Below, in pieces: positions 1 through 6,519 of a DNA stretch of 8,801 nucleotides. The notes under the pieces were generated by a model. It was not told the DNA's origin, ran no database searches, and was given only the letters and a program-made list of their open reading frames with translations. The translations under genes were made by a program, and so were the position numbers. The stretch covers positions 1-8,801 of the forward strand of contig JAPPBK010000005.1 of the NCBI GenBank assembly GCA_026705105.1. The letters are read 5' to 3'. The first letter of the stretch is position 1. Every line of letters begins with the position of its first letter. The DNA comes from Chloroflexota bacterium (GTDB lineage: Bacteria > Chloroflexota > Dehalococcoidia > Bin125).

Positions 1-1274
1 TCCCGATCATCCCGCGAACCCTGCACGAGCTCGCACAGACCTCTTCCCAGCTCAAGATCCGCGCCTCCCTGGCCCTGCTGGTGATTTTCGTCGCGCTGTC
101 GCAGGTCGCGGGTACCGAGATGGTGCTGGGCGCCTTCGTCGCCGGACTGGCGGTAACGGTCGTCTCGCCCCGACACGGTTCCTCGCTGCGGGGCAAGCTC
201 GACGCGCTCGGCTACGGCTTCTTCGTGCCGATCTTCTTTATCCACGCAGGCGCGACCCTGGACCTGGGCGCGGTGTTCGACTCGGCGGAATCGCTCATAT
301 TGGTGCCGGCCCTGCTCCTGGTCGCGTTCGGCGCCAAGATGCTGCCCTCGTTGCTAGCACTCGCGCCGGCCTGGGGGATCAGGCCCGGACTGGCCGGCGG
401 TTCGTTGCTCAGCGCCAACCTCTCGCTGGTGCTGGCGGCGGGCGCGATCGCAGCCGATCTCGGCGTGATTGACGACGGCTTGCACGGCGCATTGCTGCTG
501 ATGGCTTTGCTGACTACGGTGCTGGCGCCGCCGATGTTCTCCTCGATCGCCGGACGGAATCCGGAACAGGAGGATGGTCACACGCTTATCGTCGGAGGCG
601 GCGACCTGGCCAGGACACTTGCTGAGCGGCTAATGGCCGGCGGTCGGCGCGTGATTGTGCTGGATCGCGAGCCTGAGGCTCCGGCCAAGTGGAGTTCGCT
701 TGGCGTGGAGGGCGTCGTCGGCGACCCGCTCGACGCGTTGACCCTGATCAGCGTGCGGCTGCTGCAGACCGACGTGGCGGTGATCGCCGACTTCGACGAG
801 CCCGACCAGGTCATCGACTACACACAGTCAATGCGGCGCATTCACCCGACGCTCCGGGTCGTGACCTGGGTCTCCGAGCCGGACGTGCAGTTCGAGCAAC
901 TCGACATAGAGGTGCACTCGCTCTCGGACGTGACCGCCCTCGCGCTCGAGGAAGCCGTCCTGCGCCCGGGACTCCACGCCGCCCGCAGCGACCCTGAGTC
1001 CGGCCTGGTGGAAGTGGAGCTGCTGAATCGTGAGTTCGATGGTCAGACTCTGGCGGAGATCGATTTCGAGGGCGACGTTCGGGTGCTGGTCGTCATGCGC
1101 GAGGGCGAGTCATCGGTGGCGACCGGCGACACGTCGATCTTCATACACGATCGGCTGACCCTGGCCGGAGAGCCGGCAGCCGTCGCGCTGATGAGCAGCC
1201 GCTTGCAGCAGCGCAACCGGCATCGATGGTTGATCGATGTGCGCGCGGGTCGGCAGTCGCAGCGAGAGGCTTAG
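1..1274 (+). CDS. Kef-type cation/proton antiporter with C-terminal RCK (TrkA) domains, 5' truncated
   Basis: The reading frame is open to the left edge (first full codon at base 3), so the 423 residues seen are the C-terminal part of a longer protein; the GTG at 81 is internal. About residues 20-180 are membrane helices of the CPA2/Na+-H+ exchanger fold, with the family-typical stretches GTEMVLGAFVAGL and FFVPIFFIHAG followed by three or more hydrophobic spans. A cytosolic RCK_N Rossmann domain follows (about 192-320). It has a degenerate glycine loop, GGGDLA, where the third Gly of GxGxxG is Ala, and an Asp (VIVLDRE) at the end of the second strand, which suits NAD(H). An RCK_C/TrkA_C domain is seen at about 335-391 (VRVLVVMREGE, then ATGDT and DRLTLAG). 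Proteins of this type exchange K+ or Na+ for H+ across the inner membrane, gated by nucleotide binding to RCK. The ion cannot be told here. The stop overlaps the convergent ccdA-like stop. Confidence 0.88.
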   Translation, partial: PIIPRTLHELAQTSSQLKIRASLALLVIFVALSQVAGTEMVLGAFVAGLAVTVVSPRHGSSLRGKLDALGYGFFVPIFFIHAGATLDLGAVFDSAESLILVPALLLVAFGAKMLPSLLALAPAWGIRPGLAGGSLLSANLSLVLAAGAIAADLGVIDDGLHGALLLMALLTTVLAPPMFSSIAGRNPEQEDGHTLIVGGGDLARTLAERLMAGGRRVIVLDREPEAPAKWSSLGVEGVVGDPLDALTLISVRLLQTDVAVIADFDEPDQVIDYTQSMRRIHPTLRVVTWVSEPDVQFEQLDIEVHSLSDVTALALEEAVLRPGLHAARSDPESGLVEVELLNREFDGQTLAEIDFEGDVRVLVVMREGESSVATGDTSIFIHDRLTLAGEPAAVALMSSRLQQRNRHRWLIDVRAGRQSQREA

Positions 1275-2110
1275 GCGGAGCGGATCGTGGTCTGCTCGGA
1301 ACCGATGCCGGCGAGGTGGCCCAGGTAGATCGGAACCAACGGCAGCACGCAGGGGCTGATGAAGCTGACGAACCCGCCGACGAAGGCGAGCGCCGCGGAG
1401 CCGGCGTTCAGGTCCAACATCTCCGTCGAGGAACCGTCCGAGCCGGCCACGATGTCGACCCCGAAACTGCCCAGCGCCTCGTTCAACACGACCACGCGGT
1501 CGAGCGCAATCAGCATCCCGACAAAGACCAGCAAAACGCCGGAGACGACGCCGATCAGCGGCATCCAGCGATTGAGCTTGCGCAGGAACTGCGTCGATGC
1601 ACCAAACGTCGCACCGACAAGCAGGAACGGGATTCCCAGCCCGGCGGCGTAACAGATCAGGAGGATGACCGCCTGGAAGAGCGAGGCGGAGTCCAGCGCC
1701 AGGACGAGGATGCCCGCGAGGATCGGTCCCACACACGGTGTCCAGCCGACCGAGAAGGCGACGCCGACAACGAGCGAGCGGCCGTAGTCGGCCGCGGCGC
1801 GGACGCGCGAGGCTTCTCCTGCTGGAGCCTCGACCGCCAGCCCTCCGGGTCCGCCAACCTGGAAGCTGCGGTAGAGGAAGGGGATCGTGATCACTTCGGC
1901 CAGGTGCAGGCCGAGCACGACCAACATCGCACCGGCGACTCGCTGGAACCAGATCAGCTCGTTCTGGAACGCCGAGCCGAGCGCGCCCAACAGCGCCCCC
2001 AGCGCCACGAACACGACGCTGAATCCGAGCACGAACGCGGCCGCGTGAAAAAACACGACTCGTCGAGCCGTGCTACCACCGTCTGCGACTGTGCCAGTTG
2101 CGACCGCCAT
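1271..2110 (-). CDS. ccdA: CcdA-family thiol-disulfide membrane transporter, apparently circularly permuted
   Basis: 279 residues, six predicted membrane helices. CcdA/DsbD-type proteins pass electrons from cytosolic thioredoxin across the membrane to extracytoplasmic thiol proteins, for example in cytochrome c maturation, using one Cys in TM1 and one in TM4. Both are present: Cys126 in GWTPCVGP and Cys254 in SPCVLPLVP. The order is wrong, however. SPCVLPLVP normally lies near the N-terminus, but here the protein begins in the loop before canonical TM2 (ARRVVFFHAAAFVLGF, 15-30) and runs through TM3 (about 57-78), TM4 (112-138), TM5 (142-168) and TM6 (184-203). A 30-residue linker then leads to canonical TM1 (about 237-268) at the C-terminus. 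Arg/Lys clusters (15-17, 102-111, 177-182) fit an unchanged membrane topology with both ends in the cytosol. The in-frame stop upstream (2156-2158) and the 55-base gap to the next gene leave no room for a normal TM1. The ATG has only a weak GAG as ribosome site. Probably the last gene of the leftward cluster. Confidence 0.85.
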   Translation of the reverse strand: MAVATGTVADGGSTARRVVFFHAAAFVLGFSVVFVALGALLGALGSAFQNELIWFQRVAGAMLVVLGLHLAEVITIPFLYRSFQVGGPGGLAVEAPAGEASRVRAAADYGRSLVVGVAFSVGWTPCVGPILAGILVLALDSASLFQAVILLICYAAGLGIPFLLVGATFGASTQFLRKLNRWMPLIGVVSGVLLVFVGMLIALDRVVVLNEALGSFGVDIVAGSDGSSTEMLDLNAGSAALAFVGGFVSFISPCVLPLVPIYLGHLAGIGSEQTTIRSA

Positions 2111-2165
2111 GTGCTCAAGTGTACGCGAACCGCCGCTGCGCGAACACCGGGGCGTCTATTGAGAT

Positions 2166-3047
2166 CTAATGAGATACGCCTGCGTCCTCTTCCGCCGAGA
2201 GCAGGGTGGCCATTGGAGACTTGAGACCCAAGCCGCGATTCCTGGCGCGGTTCAGCATGTCGCTCGCGGCCGACGCCATCGGCGAGGGGATGCCGCTCTC
2301 GCGGGCGACCTGCACCGCAAGCGAAACGTCTTTCGCCGCCCACTGGAGGAAGAACGGCGCGTCGTCGAAGCTGCGTTCCAGCAGCGTTCCGGCATTGCGG
2401 ACATAGTTCTGGGCCGAGGCCACGCTCATGACCTCAACCGCCTTCTCCGCATCGAGTCCTGCCGCCTCGGCGATGACGAGCGCCTCGATCAGGAGTTGGC
2501 TGCTGCCGATCGAGACCATGTTGTTGGTGATCTTGGTCAGCGCGCCCATGCCCAGGTCGCCCATATGAAACACGTGGCTGCCAATGCACTCCAGTACGTG
2601 CCTGTAGGCGTCGAAGGCCGCCTTGTCGCCGCCGACCATGACGGCAAGCGTCGCGTCAATCGCGCCCTGGACGCCGTTGGAGACAGGCGAGTCGAGGAAC
2701 AGCACGCCCTGTTCGGCGGCTCGCTCGGCCAAGAGCTTTACGGTCGAGGGAAGGTTCGTGGAGAGGTCGAAGCAGACCAGGCCCGGCTCGGCGCCCTCGA
2801 GGATACCGTCGGCGCCGCGCAGGACCGTGGTGACCTCCGGCGGGCCGGGTAGCGAGGTCAGCACCACCTCGGTCTGTGCGGCGACGGCGGCGGGGGACTC
2901 CGCCCAGGTCGCGCCCAGCTCGATCAGGTTCTCCGCCTGCGCCTCAACCAGGTCGTGGACGACGACGTTGTGGCCACCCTTGATCACATTGGCGCACATT
3001 GGATTGCCAATGTTGCCCACTCCGATGAATCCCACGTCGGACATCAT
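2166..3047 (-). CDS. NAD(P)-dependent beta-hydroxyacid dehydrogenase (3-hydroxyisobutyrate dehydrogenase family)
   Basis: 293 residues, the usual length for the family. It oxidises a 3-hydroxy acid to the semialdehyde, or reduces the reverse, with NAD(P). The N-terminal Rossmann domain opens with GFIGVGNIGNPMC (6-18, GxGxxG), and strand 2 ends in HD (31-32), which favours NAD(H). The substrate-binding signature is DSPVSNG (119-125), where most relatives have SGG, so Asn124 is a deviation. The catalytic Lys is K172 in GALTKITNN, with N176 beside it, and the C-terminal helical domain carries AAKDVSLA (237-244) with the conserved Lys239. Candidate identities are 3-hydroxyisobutyrate dehydrogenase (valine breakdown), tartronate-semialdehyde reductase or a related enzyme; the sequence does not decide. 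It lies 50 bases downstream of the PaREP1-like gene and 55 bases upstream of the ccdA-like gene on the same strand, consistent with one transcript. Two adjacent ATGs compete as start (3047 and 3044). Confidence 0.9.
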   Translation of the reverse strand: MMSDVGFIGVGNIGNPMCANVIKGGHNVVVHDLVEAQAENLIELGATWAESPAAVAAQTEVVLTSLPGPPEVTTVLRGADGILEGAEPGLVCFDLSTNLPSTVKLLAERAAEQGVLFLDSPVSNGVQGAIDATLAVMVGGDKAAFDAYRHVLECIGSHVFHMGDLGMGALTKITNNMVSIGSSQLLIEALVIAEAAGLDAEKAVEVMSVASAQNYVRNAGTLLERSFDDAPFFLQWAAKDVSLAVQVARESGIPSPMASAASDMLNRARNRGLGLKSPMATLLSAEEDAGVSH

Positions 3048-3050
3048 GCG

Positions 3051-3056
3051 CTCCTC
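3051..3056 (-). promoter_or_regulatory. Ribosome binding site GAGGAG of the dehydrogenase gene
   Basis: Read on the minus strand, GAGGAG precedes the double ATG. It is 3 bases from the first ATG (3047) and 6 bases from the second (3044). By spacing the second ATG is the likelier true start, which would give a 292-residue protein. The encoded difference is a single Met. Confidence 0.6.
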
Positions 3057-3097
3057 GCGTCGCGTTGTGATCGCAGTACAGGGTAGATGCAGGGCGG

Positions 3098-3526
3098 TTA
3101 GCCGGCCGCGCCGTGGCGGTCGAGATAGTGGCGGTCGGTTGGCCGTGGCAAATCAGCGGGCAGTGTCTGGTGTGCGTCGTTCAACAAAGAGATGAGAGTG
3201 TGGACTTCGTTCAGCCGGTCCGCGAGTTCGTCAATCGACAGGCGGTCTTCATAGTGGTTCTGGTGAGTGTCGCTCGCAATGCCGAACAGTCTGCGGATGT
3301 CCTGTTCCCCAGATGCACTGGCGAGGTGACGGACAATCGAGTGACCGTCGGCGTGGCTGACATTGGGCCAACCTCGCTCGGTGGCGATCTGCTTCACCTT
3401 GTGCGCGGCAGCGCCCCAGATCTTTTCTGAGGCCTGTACACGGTCGCCTTGCGCGATCATCTCAGCGGCATGGTCGAGCATGCGCCTGCTGTGAACCTCG
3501 TGACTCTCGATCGGCTGGGTGGTCAT
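3098..3526 (-). CDS. Small PaREP1/HEPN-like alpha-helical protein of unknown function
   Basis: 142 residues from the ATG at 3526. The frame stays open to an in-frame TTG at 3544 (148 residues). Neither start has a well-placed ribosome site, since a GGAG lies 12 bases before the ATG, so the start is uncertain. The protein looks all-helical and soluble, with no membrane segment or signal peptide. The stretch from residue 32, ASEKIWGAAAHKVKQIA, followed by RGW, and the later DTHQNHYEDRL (86-96), resemble the PaREP1-type branch of HEPN-like proteins, whose role is unknown. The classical HEPN RNase motif (R-x4-6-H) is not evident; the nearest match is Arg79-x8-His88. The C-terminus (126-142) is rich in Pro, Arg and His and is probably disordered. 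It is the first gene of the leftward cluster and divergent from the CoA-transferase operon. Family assignment rests on motif recall and is moderate. Confidence 0.6.
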   Translation of the reverse strand: MTTQPIESHEVHSRRMLDHAAEMIAQGDRVQASEKIWGAAAHKVKQIATERGWPNVSHADGHSIVRHLASASGEQDIRRLFGIASDTHQNHYEDRLSIDELADRLNEVHTLISLLNDAHQTLPADLPRPTDRHYLDRHGAAG

Positions 3527-3592
3527 ATCTCGGATCTGCTCCAAACTTGTCCCGTCACCATACCGGAGTCAAGCTCTGATCAGACGCAAGGG

Positions 3593-3598
3593 TATCCT
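3593..3598 (+). promoter_or_regulatory. Possible -10 element (TATCCT) for a leaderless CoA-transferase mRNA
   Basis: TATCCT ends 6 bases before the chosen GTG start at 3605. A TAnnnT box at this distance would put the transcription start on or next to the start codon, as in the leaderless genes common in several high-GC phyla. This would also account for the poor ribosome site there (AAGG, 13 bases upstream). No convincing -35 hexamer is visible. It lies in the divergent interval between the PaREP1-like gene and the CoA-transferase operon, where promoters for both directions are expected. Confidence 0.3.
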
Positions 3599-3604
3599 GC
3601 CTCG

Positions 3605-4822
3605 GTGACCCCTCGAGACTCAGATTCACAATCCGGCCCTCTCCATGACGTGCGCGTCATTGAGCTGTCGGACACGCCGGCCGGTGCATACTGCGGCCGG
3701 CTCCTGGCCGGGATGGGCGCTGCGGTCACGATGATCGAACCCCCTGAAGGCTCCGGTCTCAGACGCAAGGGACCGTTTCGCCTGGACACTCCCGACATCG
3801 AGGGCGGAGCCTCACACTTGCACCTCAATCGGCGCAAGCGATCGCTGCGCCTGGATCTGCGCACTGGCGCAGGGAGACGCCTGCTCGAATCTCAGCTCGC
3901 GTCTGCCGATGTCCTGGTGATCGACACGGACCGGAGACAGTGGAGCGAGTTGGGCATTGACCCCGGTGCGTTTCGCCGTCGTCATCGGCAGCTTCACCTC
4001 TGCACGATCACACCGTACGGACTTGAGGGGCCCAAGTCAGAGTGGCTGGGCTCCGAACTGACGCTCTATGCCGCCGGCGGGTATCTCGGCATTGGCGGTG
4101 AGCCGGATCGTGAGCCGGTCAAGGCCTGGGGCGAGCAGGGACACCTCCAGGCCGGCCTGCATGCGGCGCTGGGCGTCGTCGCGGCCCTGCAGGACGGCGC
4201 TGACGGAGACCAATGCGCAGGGCAATCCGTTGACACCGCCGTGTGCGACGCCCTGGCGTTCCTGCTGGGCGGCGGATACCAGCACGCCTGGTTCTTCGAT
4301 CACGATCCCGTCCGCAACGGCGCGCGACTGGTCGGCTTTGGTCCCGGTCATCTCTATCCCTCGACCATTCGTCCCTGCGCCGACGGCTGGGTTCACGCGC
4401 ACTGCAACAATCGCTATCCCGAGGCCATGGCGGTGCTGTTCGACGAACCGCGTCTGGCCGAGCCGGTTCTGTTGGCCGAGCTGATGGGCCGGGCCGACGA
4501 CGTCGATGAGCTGATGGCGCCGACGCTGACGCAGACGCCCCGCCGGGAGATGGTGCAGCGCGCACAAGAGATGCGCATCCCCTTCACCGAAGTGCTTGCG
4601 CCGTCGGAAGTGATGTCGGACATCGACGGCCATCACGCGTCGCGCGAGTTCTGGCAGTCGACGCCGCATCCAGGCGACGGCGTATACCTGGCTCCGGGTC
4701 CGGCCGTGAGGTTCGGCAAGACCGGCTGGGCCGATGGATCAGCGCCCCGACTGGGCCAGGACAACGAGCGGCTCGGTTCGCGCGCGGAGCTTGCACGCTG
4801 GAGGCGCGCCGGTGTTGCCTGA
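3605..4822 (+). CDS. CaiB/BaiF family III CoA-transferase, subunit lacking the catalytic Asp
   Basis: 405 residues from GTG 3605, the usual family length. The frame is open further left, to 3449, but that part overlaps the divergent gene and has no family similarity: homology begins at LHDVRVIELSD. Recognisable parts are the N-terminal Rossmann-like start (PAGAYCGRLLAGMGAAVTMIE, 25-45, CoA-binding side), NRRKRSLRLDL (75-85), and the segment before the helix AGLHAALGVVAAL (183-195). Family III enzymes move CoA between acids through an aspartyl-CoA thioester. The Asp normally sits three residues before the Ala-Gly of that helix. Here the position reads GHLQAG with His180, so direct catalysis is doubtful. 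The later glycine-rich loop and GNxH motif of active relatives are also altered. Its 3' end overlaps the second CoA-transferase gene by 11 bases, which suggests coupled translation and possibly a two-subunit enzyme, as known for succinyl-CoA:benzylsuccinate CoA-transferase (BbsEF). Confidence 0.85.
   Translation: MTPRDSDSQSGPLHDVRVIELSDTPAGAYCGRLLAGMGAAVTMIEPPEGSGLRRKGPFRLDTPDIEGGASHLHLNRRKRSLRLDLRTGAGRRLLESQLASADVLVIDTDRRQWSELGIDPGAFRRRHRQLHLCTITPYGLEGPKSEWLGSELTLYAAGGYLGIGGEPDREPVKAWGEQGHLQAGLHAALGVVAALQDGADGDQCAGQSVDTAVCDALAFLLGGGYQHAWFFDHDPVRNGARLVGFGPGHLYPSTIRPCADGWVHAHCNNRYPEAMAVLFDEPRLAEPVLLAELMGRADDVDELMAPTLTQTPRREMVQRAQEMRIPFTEVLAPSEVMSDIDGHHASREFWQSTPHPGDGVYLAPGPAVRFGKTGWADGSAPRLGQDNERLGSRAELARWRRAGVA
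4800..4804 (+). promoter_or_regulatory. Ribosome binding site GGAGG deciding the GTG start of the second CoA-transferase
   Basis: GGAGG lies inside the end of the first CoA-transferase gene, 7 bases before GTG 4812. This supports GTG 4812 over the in-frame ATG at 4734, which has no good site and would add 26 residues without family similarity. Re-initiation by ribosomes finishing the first gene is likely. Confidence 0.65.
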
Positions 4823-6101
4823 GGCTCAGTTGGTCCCTTTCACCGATTCACCGAGACGCCCGCTGGATGGCATCCGCGTGCTCGACCTGACCTCGGCCGT
4901 GGCCGGACCGGTCGCAACTCAGTTGCTAGGCGCGCTCGGCGCGGAAGTCATTCGGATCGAAACTCCGTGGGCCAAGCCGCGCAATCCTTCCTCGGCACTG
5001 CCCTATCGCGGCGCGGGGCCCGACGAACCATGGAACCGCGAACCGCGGCAGAACGAACTGGCCAACAGCAAGCGGTCGGTCGCCCTCAACTTGACCACGG
5101 ACGCGGGTCGCGAGGTGTTCCTCGACCTTGTGGCATGTTCGGATGTCGTCCTGGAAAACTTCTCACCCCGCGTGATGGGTAACTTCGGACTCGAATGGGA
5201 CACGCTCAGCAAGCGCAATCCCCAGATCGTCTACGTCGCCATGCCTGCATTCGGCAAATCCGGTCCCTGGCGCGACCGCATCTCGTACGGTCCCGGCATC
5301 GACGCGATGAGTGGACTGTCGTGGCTGACCGGTTATGCCGGCGGTTCGCCGCTCAAGCCGGGCAACTTCTACTGCGATCAGAATGCCGGCCTGCTGGCTG
5401 CGCTCGCCACTGTCGCGGCGCTCAGGGCTCGTTGCCGGGTCGGCGGACAGACGGTCGAACTGGCCATGCTCGAGGGCGAACTGCAGCTCATCGGTGATGC
5501 CATGGTCGGACAGCAACTCAACGGGCGCGAGCCGATTCGAGTTGGCAACGAACACACGTCGGCCGCGCCGCACGGCGTCTATCCCGCGGCGCCGCTGCTC
5601 GACAACCCGGACTCGTGGATCGCGATCGCCTGCCGAGACGATGCGGAGTGGGCCGCGCTGCTCAGCGTCTGGTGCGATGATGCGGTTCGCGCGGATCGCC
5701 GATTTTCCACCGGGCTGCGCCGCTGGAAGCACCGTGCCGAGTTGGACGAGCTGCTGCGTGATTGGACCGCCTGCCAGAATCCCGTGGTGCTGTCGGAGCG
5801 ATTGCAGCAAGTCGGCGTGCCGGCTTCTCCGGTGATGGGTCCCCGGGCCCTGCTCCGCGACGAGCAGGTGCTGGCCCGCCACTCCGTCGGCGGGCTCAGA
5901 CATCCGCAGGTTGATCTATCACCGGCGCCGCAAGCTGCGTTCCGCCTGTCCGACACACCGGCTCCGCCCAAGAACGCCGCGCCGCTGTTCGCGGCCGACA
6001 CGATTCACGTACTGCGGGGAATCTTGGGATACTCCGAAGAACGAATCGCCGATCTGCTGGACTCGGGCGCGGCCAGCGACCGACTCCGGGAGCGCGCATG
6101 A
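4812..6101 (+). CDS. CaiB/BaiF family III CoA-transferase, subunit with catalytic Asp
   Basis: 429 residues from GTG 4812, slightly longer than the family norm. The N-terminus shows the family start PLDGIRVLDLTSAVAGP (17-33), then LGALGAEVIRIE (39-50), NSKRSVALNL (85-94) and SDVVLENFSPRVM (110-122). The nucleophilic Asp that forms the aspartyl-CoA intermediate is D189, in YCDQNAGLLAALATVAAL. The substrate-side motif GNEHTSAAPHGVYP (245-258) is intact. The C-terminus (about 400-420) has the usual helical end GILGYSEERIADLLDSG. It is predicted to be cytosolic and to transfer CoA from a donor such as succinyl-CoA onto a carboxylic acid; which acid cannot be told. It overlaps the first CoA-transferase gene, which lacks the Asp, and is followed after 19 bases by the GIY-YIG gene. 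Together with the downstream acyl-CoA dehydrogenase and crotonase it would supply the activation step of an acyl-CoA route. Confidence 0.92.
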   Translation: MLPEAQLVPFTDSPRRPLDGIRVLDLTSAVAGPVATQLLGALGAEVIRIETPWAKPRNPSSALPYRGAGPDEPWNREPRQNELANSKRSVALNLTTDAGREVFLDLVACSDVVLENFSPRVMGNFGLEWDTLSKRNPQIVYVAMPAFGKSGPWRDRISYGPGIDAMSGLSWLTGYAGGSPLKPGNFYCDQNAGLLAALATVAALRARCRVGGQTVELAMLEGELQLIGDAMVGQQLNGREPIRVGNEHTSAAPHGVYPAAPLLDNPDSWIAIACRDDAEWAALLSVWCDDAVRADRRFSTGLRRWKHRAELDELLRDWTACQNPVVLSERLQQVGVPASPVMGPRALLRDEQVLARHSVGGLRHPQVDLSPAPQAAFRLSDTPAPPKNAAPLFAADTIHVLRGILGYSEERIADLLDSGAASDRLRERA

Positions 6102-6120
6102 TCCAAAGAACGAGGTGACG

Positions 6121-6507
6121 ATGCCTATCCGCAAACCCTGGATCCAACCGACACCGGAGACGATTCGCGCGATCCCCGCGGTCGTTGGCGTCTACGAGAT
6201 CGCCGACGCTGCGGGCAACCTGCTCTACATCGGACAGGCCGGTGGCCGCGAGCCGTTCGGCCTGCGCACTCGGATCGGGCTCCACTTCGGCGGCGACGAT
6301 CCGAATCCGGTGCTTCGCGAGCGAGCGGCCCAGTTTCGCTGGGAGGCCAACCAGCAGTACACGACCAAGCGCCTGGAGATGCTGATGCAGTTCCAGCGCG
6401 ACGAGGACGTCGAATGGCCGCCCGCGCACCCGGCCGGCGACTGGCGTGACACCCCGCAGCTCGGACGCTTGAGGCGCTCGCAGCAGATCGGCCAATCGAG
6501 CGGGTAG
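6121..6507 (+). CDS. Small GIY-YIG domain protein
   Basis: 128 residues from ATG 6121, which has a ribosome site GAGG (6112-6115) 5 bases upstream. The frame is open further left but only as a shadow of the CoA-transferase gene. The first half carries the core of the GIY-YIG nuclease fold: GVYEI (23-27), then LLYIGQAG (34-41) and an Arg-containing helix LRTRIGLHF (48-56). A Glu in TKRLEMLMQF (Glu86) is at a plausible place for the metal-binding Glu. This fold usually hydrolyses DNA (UvrC, homing enzymes, restriction enzymes), but many small stand-alone members have no known function. No DNA-binding domain is attached. It lies 19 bases after the CoA-transferase gene, and its stop overlaps the ribosome site of the acyl-CoA dehydrogenase gene, so it belongs to the same transcript. 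Its link to acyl-CoA metabolism is unexplained; operon membership may be accidental. Confidence 0.72.
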   Translation: MPIRKPWIQPTPETIRAIPAVVGVYEIADAAGNLLYIGQAGGREPFGLRTRIGLHFGGDDPNPVLRERAAQFRWEANQQYTTKRLEMLMQFQRDEDVEWPPAHPAGDWRDTPQLGRLRRSQQIGQSSG

Positions 6508-6519
6508 AGGAGTACTTCA

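Noticed and set aside
1274..1420. A separate small gene starting at the internal ATG (minus strand 1420)
   Set aside because: The ORF is continuous through this ATG, no convincing ribosome site was noted before it, and a lone TM1 fragment would leave both products incomplete; a fused permuted protein is simpler.
1110..1736. Minus-strand open frame of 208 codons crossing the antiporter and ccdA-like genes
   Set aside because: Overlaps two well-supported genes in another frame, has Arg/Pro-rich composition and no recognisable motif.
1226..2224. Long plus-strand open frame (332 codons) opposite the ccdA-like gene
   Set aside because: The translation is rich in Arg, Asp and Gln without any family pattern, and the minus strand has a clear membrane protein; it is an antisense shadow of high-GC coding.
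2169..2852. Plus-strand open frame of 227 codons opposite the dehydrogenase gene
   Set aside because: The minus strand encodes a full dehydrogenase with all family motifs; this is its shadow.
3449..3604. Upstream extension of the first CoA-transferase from ATG 3449
   Set aside because: The added 52 residues overlap the divergent gene, lack family similarity, and the family start motif begins just after GTG 3605.
5163..5903. Minus-strand open frame of 246 codons opposite the second CoA-transferase
   Set aside because: Low-information composition, opposite a strongly supported gene.
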